Origin: Burkholderiales bacterium
GTDB taxonomy: Bacteria > Pseudomonadota > Gammaproteobacteria > Burkholderiales > JAEUMW01
Length of the DNA stretch: 6,357 bases
NCBI GenBank assembly: GCA_016791285.1
Contig: JAEUMX010000204.1
Location: forward strand, 1-6,357
Direction of reading: 5' to 3'
A model generated the notes under the pieces. That model saw nothing but the letters and a program-made list of their open reading frames with translations, was not told where the DNA came from and did no database searches. This document shows positions 1-5,791 of the stretch, one piece after another (the stretch's first letter is position 1; the number at the start of each line of letters is the position of its first letter). The position numbers were made by a program, and so were the translations under genes.

Positions 1-1727
1 TCGAAGACGTAGGTGCCCGGCGCTGCGGCGAGCTCCGGAAAGCGCGCGCTGCCAAGCTTGGGCGCCTCGCGCCAAGGACCGCACCGCTTCGCGAGCCACG
101 GCACCCAGTCGTCCCACCAGCTGCCGGGGATACGCGCCTGCCGTGATTGCCATGCCGCGGGGTCTTCCGCACCCGCGGTGCCGGCCACATAAGCACGCTT
201 CGATGCCTTGCCCGGCGGGTTGATGATGCCGAGGATGTGGCCGGATGTAGTGAGCGCGTAGCGCACGGGCGCATCCACGAGACCGCACAGGGTGAAGGTC
301 GCCTTCCACGGCGCGATGTGGTCTTCCTCGGTGCCGACCATGTACAGCGGCTGGCGGATGCGGCGCAGGTCGATCGGGCGGCCGGCAACGGTGAGGGCGT
401 CGCGCTCCACGAGCCGGTTGTTCACGTAGAACTCGCGCAGGTAGTAGCGGTGCATCGCGCGCGGCATGCGCGTGGAATCGGCGTTCCAGTACAGCACGTC
501 GAACGCGGGCGGCGTCTCGCCGTACAGATAGCGGTGCACCGCGAAGTGCCAGATCAGGCTGTTCGACCGCAGCATGCGGAAGGTGCGGCCCATGTCCTTG
601 CCGTCGAGAAAGCCCTGACGCGCCATCACGCGGTCGAGATAGGCGAGGCTGCGTGCGTCGAGAAACACCTCGATCGCCCCGGGTCGCGAGAAGTCCGTGA
701 GGGTGGTGAGCAGCGTCCAGTGGGCGACCGGGACGGCCTCCGGATCACGATTGCACCACGCCATCGCGGTCGCGAGCGCGGTGCCGCCGAGACAATAGCC
801 AGCGGCATGCACGGACTGCGCGCCGCAGATGTCGCGCGCCACGTCCAGGGCGGGCAGGATGCCGTCGGTGACATAGTCGTCGAACGTCACGTTCGCGTAG
901 CTCGGGCCCGGGTTCTTCCAGCTCGTGATGAAGACGTCGAAGCCCTGGTCGACCAGATGCCGCACGAGGCTTTTCGATTCGGTCAGGTCGAGCAGGTAGA
1001 ACTTGTTGATCCACGGCGTGATGAGGACAATCGGGACGGCCCGCGTCCGCTTCTGCGTCGGCGCGTACTGAATGACCTCCACCAGCCGGTTGCGGAACAC
1101 GACGGCACCCGGCGTATTCGCGAGATTGCCGCCGACCCGGAACGGCCGTGTGTCGACCGTCTGCACGTCGCCGGCGCGCAGGTCCTCGAGGAAATGCGCG
1201 AAACCCCGTGCGAGCGACTGCCCGCCCGATGCCAAGGCCTTTTCCAGCGCAACCGGATTCAGCGCGAGGAAATTGCTCGGCGCCGCGGCGTTCAGCCACT
1301 GCCGCGCCCAGAACGCGACACGGCGGCGCGTCGCCGCGTCGACGCCCGGCGAACGGAAGAGGCTCTCCTCCAGCCAGTGCGTATACGAGAGATAGAGGTC
1401 GCGCATGAGCGCGTACGGGGGCAGTTGCGACCAAAGGGGGTCGGCGAAGCGCTCGTCCGCCGCGACCGCGGCGCAGTGGTGCGGCCCCTTCGTCCAGAGG
1501 TCGAGCCACCAGTCGACCTGCACGAGCGTGAGCGTGCGTGCGAGAGCGCCCGCGGCCCGCATGAGTTCGTCCGGACGGCCCATCCACCCCCGCGCCGACT
1601 CCGCGCAGGCCTGTGTAATGCCAAAGGGATCGGCCGCCAGCTCCATCGCCCGTGCAAGGTCGAATGGAGTGGTGCGCTCAGGTCCGACTTCTTTTTTGCC
1701 GCCGTACGCTTCTTCGGGCGCGTTCAT
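1..1727 (-). CDS. phaC: Class I poly(3-hydroxyalkanoate) synthase, 3' end cut by window edge
   Basis: Polymerises (R)-3-hydroxyacyl-CoA into PHA on the surface of cytoplasmic storage granules, releasing CoA. The 575 visible codons run from an N-terminal PhaC_N-type region (conserved PWINKFYLLDL, Trp239) into an alpha/beta-hydrolase core. The lipase-like box GYCLGGT carries the nucleophile Cys312, followed by Asp469 in GTEEDHIAPW and His497 in SGHILGIINPP. The Asp-His spacing of 28 residues equals that of the Cupriavidus necator enzyme (Asp480/His508), and the length (about 580 against 589) fits class I. The frame is still open at base 1 with residues APGTYVF, the usual class I ending, so probably fewer than ten residues are missing. 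The ATG at 1727 is preceded by GGAGAGG (1741-1735) with 7 bases to the start; this site lies in a hairpin (separate entry). It is the third gene of a minus-strand run, 85 bases after the phosphatase gene. phaA/phaB may follow beyond the edge, which is inference. Confidence 0.97.
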   Translation of the reverse strand, partial: MNAPEEAYGGKKEVGPERTTPFDLARAMELAADPFGITQACAESARGWMGRPDELMRAAGALARTLTLVQVDWWLDLWTKGPHHCAAVAADERFADPLWSQLPPYALMRDLYLSYTHWLEESLFRSPGVDAATRRRVAFWARQWLNAAAPSNFLALNPVALEKALASGGQSLARGFAHFLEDLRAGDVQTVDTRPFRVGGNLANTPGAVVFRNRLVEVIQYAPTQKRTRAVPIVLITPWINKFYLLDLTESKSLVRHLVDQGFDVFITSWKNPGPSYANVTFDDYVTDGILPALDVARDICGAQSVHAAGYCLGGTALATAMAWCNRDPEAVPVAHWTLLTTLTDFSRPGAIEVFLDARSLAYLDRVMARQGFLDGKDMGRTFRMLRSNSLIWHFAVHRYLYGETPPAFDVLYWNADSTRMPRAMHRYYLREFYVNNRLVERDALTVAGRPIDLRRIRQPLYMVGTEEDHIAPWKATFTLCGLVDAPVRYALTTSGHILGIINPPGKASKRAYVAGTAGAEDPAAWQSRQARIPGSWWDDWVPWLAKRCGPWREAPKLGSARFPELAAAPGTYVF

Positions 1728-1729
1728 GG

Positions 1730-1756
1730 ACTCGCCTCTCCAAGGGTGAGGCGAGT
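1730..1756 (-). promoter_or_regulatory. Hairpin enclosing the phaC ribosome binding site
   Basis: In the phaC transcript the arm ACTCGCCTC (1756-1748) pairs perfectly over 9 bp with GAGGCGAGT (1738-1730) around the 9-base loop ACCCTTGGA. The stem ends two bases before the ATG. The Shine-Dalgarno GGAGAGG sits half in the loop and half in the 3' arm; two further C-G pairs inside the loop could bury the rest. The inverted repeat is directly visible. A role in limiting phaC translation is inference. Confidence 0.6.
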
Positions 1757-1773
1757 TTGAACATTTCCGCGTG

Positions 1774-1782
1774 ATTACACCA
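1774..1782 (-). promoter_or_regulatory. Possible extended -10 promoter of phaC
   Basis: On the minus strand the bases TGGTGTAAT match the extended -10 form TGnTATAAT with one change in the hexamer. No good -35 is present at 16-18 bases. Transcription would start near 1767, giving a leader of about 40 bases that contains the ribosome-site hairpin. A short dyad, ACAC-TG-GTGT, overlaps the element. This is a sequence match only; phaC may also be read from the upstream genes. Confidence 0.3.
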
Positions 1783-1812
1783 GTGTGTCAGCGATGAAAG
1801 GCGGCGCTTTCT

Positions 1813-2640
1813 TCAGCCGAGTCGAGCCCGGATCCAGGTTTTCCACTCCACGAACAGCCTCGGGTCGAGCGCGGCGATGACGGAGCGCTTCCAGAGGTCC
1901 CCCGTCCAGAAGTCATCGTTCTCGATCGTCGCCATGTGACCGCCCGCCTCTGCCAGGATGAGCGAACCGGCCGCGTAGTCCCACAGCTTCTGTCCGCCGT
2001 GGAGATAGACATCGAATCGGCCGGCCGCCGTGTAGCACCACTCCAGCGTGCTCGCGCCGAAATTGCGCTGCGAGGAATAGGGCGGCGCGCCCGCCAGGGC
2101 TTCCGCGAGCCGTCGCGGCAGGCGCTTCAAGTCGACGCTCGCCATGCCGCCGCGCAGCTTCGGGGCCTGTTCCTTGATTGGCAGCGCCTCGCCGTTGAGC
2201 CAGGAGCCGCGACCCGCTTCGGCATAGAAGCACTCGTCGGAGACCGGATCGTAGACGACACCGAGCACTGTCCGACCGTGGCGCATGAGCGCCACCGAGA
2301 CGGCGAAATACGGCAGGCCGTTCACGAAGTTCGAGGTGCCATCGATGGGATCGACGCACCACACACCCGCATCGCCGGCAACCCAGTGCTCGACCTGCGT
2401 CTGCCGCGTCATTTCCTCGCCCACGATCGTCCCCGGATAGATGTCCGGCAGCCGGCGCGCGAGCGCCTCCTGTGCGGCAAGGTCGGCCTCGGTGAAGAGG
2501 CTGCCGTCGCTCTTGCGGTGATGCGCGACTTTCAGGAACCTGGGCATCACCTCGGATGCCGCCACCGATTTCACGGTGCGGATGAGAACGTCGAGTTCGG
2601 CGCTGACTTCTGTCAGCTGTGCTTCCACTTGATCGAGCAA
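1813..2640 (-). CDS. Inositol-monophosphatase-family phosphatase
   Basis: Mg2+-dependent, Li+-sensitive type phosphomonoesterase family that includes inositol-1-phosphatase, histidinol-phosphatase (HisN type), CysQ and fructose-1,6-bisphosphatase relatives; the exact substrate cannot be read from the sequence. The family motifs are complete: GEE (metal ligand Glu75), WCVDPIDGT (Asp97, Asp100) and the C-terminal LWDYAAG (Asp221) followed by EAGG. The 275-residue length is normal, so it should be an active enzyme. The N-terminal wording HHRKSDGSLFTEAD differs from SuhB, so I do not use that name. The start is unsettled. A stop lies in frame at 2659-2661 and there is no ATG before residue 32 (inside the conserved fold), so initiation must be at a non-ATG codon: TTG at 2640 (used here) or GTG at 2628. 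Neither has a clear Shine-Dalgarno. With TTG the gene overlaps the end of the thioredoxin-like gene by 28 bases, which suggests coupled translation. Confidence 0.92.
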   Translation of the reverse strand: MLDQVEAQLTEVSAELDVLIRTVKSVAASEVMPRFLKVAHHRKSDGSLFTEADLAAQEALARRLPDIYPGTIVGEEMTRQTQVEHWVAGDAGVWCVDPIDGTSNFVNGLPYFAVSVALMRHGRTVLGVVYDPVSDECFYAEAGRGSWLNGEALPIKEQAPKLRGGMASVDLKRLPRRLAEALAGAPPYSSQRNFGASTLEWCYTAAGRFDVYLHGGQKLWDYAAGSLILAEAGGHMATIENDDFWTGDLWKRSVIAALDPRLFVEWKTWIRARLG

Positions 2641-3167
2641 CCGATGGAAGGAATCTGCTCACGCGGGCCCGCGCCTGTACGCGCCACGAGCGACATGGCC
2701 TCGAACAGCTCGCGCCGGGCCTCTGGCGCCGTATCCTTGCGCGAGGCATCGAGCCGGCCGCGATACTGCAGCTCCAGACTCGCGTTGAAGCCGAAGAAGT
2801 CCGGGGTGCACACCGCGCCGTAGGTCTTCGCAACCTCCTGCGTCTCGTCCAGGACGTAGGGAAACGGAAACTGGAACTGCTGCGCGACCCGTTTCATGTT
2901 CTCGAACGAGTCCTCCGGGTAATCCGCGGGGTCGTTCGACATGATGGCAATCGAGCCCACACCGAGGTCCGCCAGTTCGCGGCAGTCCCGCACCAGCCGC
3001 TCGCGCACCGCCTTTACGTAGGGGCAGTGGTTGCAGATGAACACCACGAGGAGGCCGTTGGGTCCGCGCACGTCCGCGATCGAATACCGCTTGCCATCGG
3101 TGCCGGGCAGCGCGAAGTCGACGGCGCGCCACCCGAAATTGCAGATGGGTGTTTCGAGGCTTACCAT
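2613..3167 (-). CDS. Thioredoxin-fold family protein (TlpA/AhpC-TSA-like)
   Basis: A 184-residue protein with a thioredoxin/peroxiredoxin-like fold. After the strand LLVVFI comes a redox-type motif CNHC (Cys45, Cys48) followed by PYVKA, then IAIMSND, a YVLDET segment, and CTPDFF (Cys120, with the probable cis-proline Pro122). The C-terminus IPSIGCSIKWK (Cys177) is, as far as I recall, a signature of a specific group of bacterial thioredoxin-family proteins of unknown role. There is no signal peptide or membrane segment, so it is probably cytoplasmic; the substrate is unknown. ATG at 3167 has AGGA ten bases upstream and begins MVSLETP, a sensible family start. It is the first gene of the minus-strand run and its last 28 bases overlap the start assigned to the phosphatase. 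It lies divergent from rsmE across about 100 bases. Fold assignment is firm; activity as disulphide reductase or peroxidase is inference. Confidence 0.9.
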   Translation of the reverse strand: MVSLETPICNFGWRAVDFALPGTDGKRYSIADVRGPNGLLVVFICNHCPYVKAVRERLVRDCRELADLGVGSIAIMSNDPADYPEDSFENMKRVAQQFQFPFPYVLDETQEVAKTYGAVCTPDFFGFNASLELQYRGRLDASRKDTAPEARRELFEAMSLVARTGAGPREQIPSIGCSIKWKHS

Positions 3168-3269
3168 GAGTGTCCCATCCTGTTGTCTGGCTCCATTCCC
3201 CGCTCCCGCCATGCCAGCGGTGCAGCAAAAGTTTACATGAACCCGGAGAACCGTAGGAACGGAGCGCCC
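3168..3269. promoter_or_regulatory. Divergent intergenic region between the thioredoxin-like gene and rsmE
   Basis: These 102 bases separate two genes that point away from each other, so they should hold promoters for both directions. I find no pair of -35 and -10 boxes that is convincing on either strand. TTGTCT at 3183-3188 resembles a plus-strand -35 but lacks a partner. The rsmE ribosome site GGAG is at 3261-3264. The promoter role follows from gene orientation only. Confidence 0.4.
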
Positions 3270-4007
3270 GTGCCGCGCGTTTACCTGCCGCCACGCTTGG
3301 CCGCCGGCGCGCGCATCGTCCTGCCCGAGGCGGCGGGCCATCACCTCGTGCGCGTGCTGCGGCTGCGCCCCGGGGCGGGCCTGGTCGTGTTCGACGGCTG
3401 CGGCGGCGAGCATGATGCGATCATCGCCGCCATCGGGCGCGAGGGCGTGGCGGTCGAGGTCGGCAGCTGGCGCGAGGTGGCGCGGGAAGCCTCGCTCGCC
3501 GTTCATCTCGCCCAAGGCGTGTCGGCCGGCGAACGTATGGACTACACGCTGCAGAAGGCAGTGGAACTGGGGGTCGCCGGCATCGAGCCGATCATCACGC
3601 GGCGCAGCGTGGTGCGGCTTGCGGCAGAGCGCGCGCAGCGCCGTCGCGCGCATTGGGAGCGCGTCTGCGTGAGCGCCTGCGAACAGTGTGGCCGCGACCG
3701 GGTGCCGCCGGTGCAGCCGCCTTGTGACTTCGGCGACTGGCTGGCAGCGCTGCCGGCGCGCGCCGACACCGTTGCGCTGCGTTTGCTGCTCTCGCCCGAC
3801 GCCGACACCTCCCTGCGCGACATGCCGCGTCCCGCCGGACCGATCCTGCTTCTCGCCGGACCGGAGGGCGGACTCACCCCGCAGGAACGCGACGACGCAT
3901 TGCGGCGCGGCTTTCGCGGCGTGCGCCTGGGACCGCGCATCCTGCGCACCGAGACGGCGGCGCTGGCCGCACTGGCGGCAATGCACGCGCTGTGGGGCGA
4001 TTTCTAG
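3270..4007 (+). CDS. rsmE: 16S rRNA (uracil(1498)-N3)-methyltransferase
   Basis: Uses S-adenosylmethionine to methylate N3 of U1498 in helix 44 of 16S rRNA, in the assembled small subunit. The 245-residue product has an N-terminal PUA-like RNA-binding part (about 1-70, PRVYLPP, HHLVRVLRL) and a C-terminal SPOUT knotted methyltransferase domain. Diagnostic motifs are QKAVELGV (95-102), SACEQCGRDRVP (135-146), the SAM-binding loop GPEGG (197-201) and LGPRILRTETA (220-230); all match E. coli RsmE (243 residues). The start chosen is GTG 3270: it gives the family-typical M-P-R-V-Y-L-P opening and has GGAG at 3261-3264 with five bases of spacing. An in-frame ATG at 3237 would add 11 residues without family support and with no ribosome site. 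argA follows 73 bases downstream. Confidence 0.96.
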   Translation: MPRVYLPPRLAAGARIVLPEAAGHHLVRVLRLRPGAGLVVFDGCGGEHDAIIAAIGREGVAVEVGSWREVAREASLAVHLAQGVSAGERMDYTLQKAVELGVAGIEPIITRRSVVRLAAERAQRRRAHWERVCVSACEQCGRDRVPPVQPPCDFGDWLAALPARADTVALRLLLSPDADTSLRDMPRPAGPILLLAGPEGGLTPQERDDALRRGFRGVRLGPRILRTETAALAALAAMHALWGDF

Positions 4008-4009
4008 CA

Positions 4010-4044
4010 CTGCGGTTTGCGCAGCCTGTGGATTCCACTAACAT
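4010..4044 (+). promoter_or_regulatory. Possible argA promoter with internal dyad
   Basis: A weak sigma70-like pair lies just after the rsmE stop: TTGCGC (4017-4022), a 16-base spacer and TAACAT (4039-4044). The spacer holds a perfect odd-centred dyad GTGGA-T-TCCAC (4028-4038). A short stem CTGCG/CGCAG (4010-4014 and 4020-4024) overlaps the -35; no T-run follows, so it is not a normal terminator. The boxes match the consensus poorly and argA may simply be read through from rsmE. Confidence 0.25.
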
Positions 4045-4080
4045 CCGGGATCGCAGGCCACGGGAGCTCCATAACAAGCT

Positions 4081-5409
4081 ATGCCCGCCATTTCCGAAAC
4101 CTTCGTGCAGTGGGTGCGCGCCGCGGCGCCGTTCGTGCACGTCTTTCGCGGCAGGACCTTCGTCATCGCGTTCGACGGCGAAGTGGTGGCGGACGGGCGT
4201 TTCGCGCAGATCGTCCAGGATCTCAACCTGCTTGCGAGCCTGGGGGTGCGCCTCGTGCTCGTGCATGGCACCCGTCCGCAGATCGACGCGCTCATGGAGG
4301 AGCGGGGCTTGCGGCCGCGCTACGTGCGCGACGTCCGCGTCACCGACGAGGCGACGTTGAAGTGCGTGAAGGAAGCGAACGGACGGGTGCGGCTCGAGAT
4401 CGAGGCCCTGCTCTCGATGGGGCTGCCCAACTCGCCGATGGCGAACTCGACCATCCGCGTGGCGAGCGGGAACTTCATCGTCGCCCGTCCGCGCGGCGTA
4501 CTCGACGGCGTGGATCTCCAGTACTCGGGCGAAGTGCGCAAGGTCAACGCAGAGATGCTGCAGGCGCGGCTGCAGGACGGGGAGATTGCAATGGTGTCGC
4601 CGCTCGGTTATTCGCCGACCGGGGAGATCTTCAACCTGACGGTGGAAGACGTCGCCGCAGCGGTGGCGGTGGCGCTGCGCGCCGACAAGCTGCTCTTCCT
4701 GCTCGAGGGACCCGGAATCGCGAATGCGAAGGGCCAGCTCCTGCACGAGCTCACCGTGTCCGACGCCGAGAAGCTGCTCGCGCGCCCGACGCGCCTTGCG
4801 ATCGACGTACAGCTCTACCTGCCGCCCGCGATCGCCGCGGTCAAGAACGGCGTCCGGCGTGTCCACTTCGTCGACCGCGATCGCGAGGGCGCGCTCCTGC
4901 TCGAGCTTTTCTCGCAGGAAGGCGTGGGCAGCATGCTGACCCAGGATCCGCTGGAGACCCTGCGTCCGGCGCGCATCGAGGACGTGGGCGGGATCCTCCT
5001 CCTGATCGAGCCGCTGGAGCGGGAGGGCGTTCTGGTGAAGCGCGGACGCGAGCTGATCGAGCGCGAGATCGACCACTTCGTCGTGGTCGAGCACGACGGC
5101 ATCGTGATCGGCTGCGGCGCACTCTACCCGTTTCCGGAATCGCGGTCGGCCGAGCTCGCCTGCATCGCCGTGCATCCCAATCGCCGCGACGCGGGCGTCG
5201 GCGAAAGGCTGCTCGAGTTCATGGAGGACGAGGCGCGCCGACGTCGCTTCAACCGGCTTTTTGCTCTCACCACCCGTGCCACGCACTGGTTCATCGAGCG
5301 TGGATTCGCGGAGGCCGGGGTAGACGAGCTGCCGGCGAAGAAGCAGGCGCTCTACAATCTGCAGCGCAATTCGAAGGTGCTCACCAAGTCATTGAAGAAG
5401 GAGCGCTAA
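4081..5409 (+). CDS. argA: Amino-acid N-acetyltransferase (N-acetylglutamate synthase)
   Basis: Catalyses acetyl-CoA + L-glutamate to N-acetylglutamate, the first committed step of arginine synthesis, in the cytoplasm; the family is normally feedback-inhibited by arginine. The 442-residue product has the two-domain classic form (E. coli 443). An amino-acid-kinase-like domain (about 20-265) has RGRTFVIAFDGE, LVLVHGTRPQID (58-69), and SPLGYSPTGEIFNL. A GNAT domain (about 295-440) has IEDVGGILLLIEPLE, GALYPFPES, the acetyl-CoA pyrophosphate loop around ACIAVHPNRRDAGVGERLL (360-378), THWFIERGF and the terminal YNLQRNSKVL. ATG 4081 is the only sensible start, since TAA lies in frame at 4072-4074. 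The nearest Shine-Dalgarno, GGGAG at 4062-4066, is rather far (14 bases). It sits between rsmE and yggX on the same strand. No key region is missing. Confidence 0.98.
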   Translation: MPAISETFVQWVRAAAPFVHVFRGRTFVIAFDGEVVADGRFAQIVQDLNLLASLGVRLVLVHGTRPQIDALMEERGLRPRYVRDVRVTDEATLKCVKEANGRVRLEIEALLSMGLPNSPMANSTIRVASGNFIVARPRGVLDGVDLQYSGEVRKVNAEMLQARLQDGEIAMVSPLGYSPTGEIFNLTVEDVAAAVAVALRADKLLFLLEGPGIANAKGQLLHELTVSDAEKLLARPTRLAIDVQLYLPPAIAAVKNGVRRVHFVDRDREGALLLELFSQEGVGSMLTQDPLETLRPARIEDVGGILLLIEPLEREGVLVKRGRELIEREIDHFVVVEHDGIVIGCGALYPFPESRSAELACIAVHPNRRDAGVGERLLEFMEDEARRRRFNRLFALTTRATHWFIERGFAEAGVDELPAKKQALYNLQRNSKVLTKSLKKER

Positions 5410-5485
5410 GCGCTGCATCATGCTCGTGAACTTGGCGCCGGTAACGTTGCCATAACACCGCGGTCACAACATGCAGGGGGGAATC

Positions 5486-5770
5486 GTGACTAGAGTCGTG
5501 CAGTGCATCAAACTCAAGCGGGAAGCAGAGGGTCTGGACTTTCCGCCCTATCCGGGGGAAATGGGGCTGCGCATTTTCGAGCAGGTGTCCAAACCGGCCT
5601 GGAAGGCCTGGCTCGAGCACCAGAAGATGCTGGTCAACGAAAACCGCCTCAACCTGGCCGACGCGAAGGCTCGCAAGTACCTGCACGAACAGATGGAGCG
5701 CTACTTCTTCGGCGCCGGCGCCGAGATGCCTGCAGGCTACGTTGCACCGTCACAGCCTTCCCAGAAGTAG
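5486..5770 (+). CDS. yggX: Probable Fe(II)-trafficking / oxidative damage protection protein
   Basis: Small cytoplasmic protein of the YggX family, associated with iron handling and with protection of iron-sulphur enzymes against oxidants. The 94 residues cover the whole family domain: [21 protein letters not shown] with conserved Cys7, then [32 protein letters not shown] and a C-terminal GYVAP. E. coli YggX has 91 residues. I choose GTG 5486, which gives the expected opening M-T-R-V-V-x-C and has the purine-rich AGGGGGGA (5474-5481) just ahead. An in-frame ATG at 5471 would add MQGGI, made of the ribosome-site bases themselves and with no ribosome site of its own. It lies 76 bases after argA and 21 bases before ppk1, so it is probably co-transcribed with ppk1. 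Confidence 0.95.
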   Translation: MTRVVQCIKLKREAEGLDFPPYPGEMGLRIFEQVSKPAWKAWLEHQKMLVNENRLNLADAKARKYLHEQMERYFFGAGAEMPAGYVAPSQPSQK

Positions 5771-5791
5771 GTCCCGAGCGGAGCCCGACAC

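Noticed and set aside
147..1760. 537-codon open frame on the plus strand opposite phaC
   Set aside because: The minus strand carries a complete PHA synthase with all catalytic residues. The opposite frame is an Arg/Ala-rich translation without family motifs, a usual by-product of high GC.
1796..1811. Hairpin GAAAG-GCGGCG-CTTTC right after the phosphatase stop as a terminator
   Set aside because: Only five pairs, two of them G-C, and no T-run follows on the minus strand; too weak to call.
1813..2640. Naming the phosphatase suhB or hisN
   Set aside because: The family motifs are shared by several enzymes with different substrates; the N-terminal wording is unlike SuhB and the context gives no histidine or inositol link.
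1936..2823. 295-codon plus-strand frame opposite the phosphatase and thioredoxin-like genes
   Set aside because: It spans two recognisable minus-strand genes and their overlap and shows no family wording.
3170..4010. Long minus-strand extension upstream of the thioredoxin-like gene, antisense to rsmE
   Set aside because: The extension is the mirror of rsmE. The thioredoxin-like protein has a normal family start and ribosome site at 3167.
3874..5286. 470-codon minus-strand frame opposite argA and the rsmE end
   Set aside because: Shadow of argA, low complexity and rich in His/Arg/Glu; the plus-strand protein is unmistakable.
4017..5429. Second long plus-strand frame overlapping argA
   Set aside because: A shifted frame of argA with Arg/Gly-rich sequence and no motifs.
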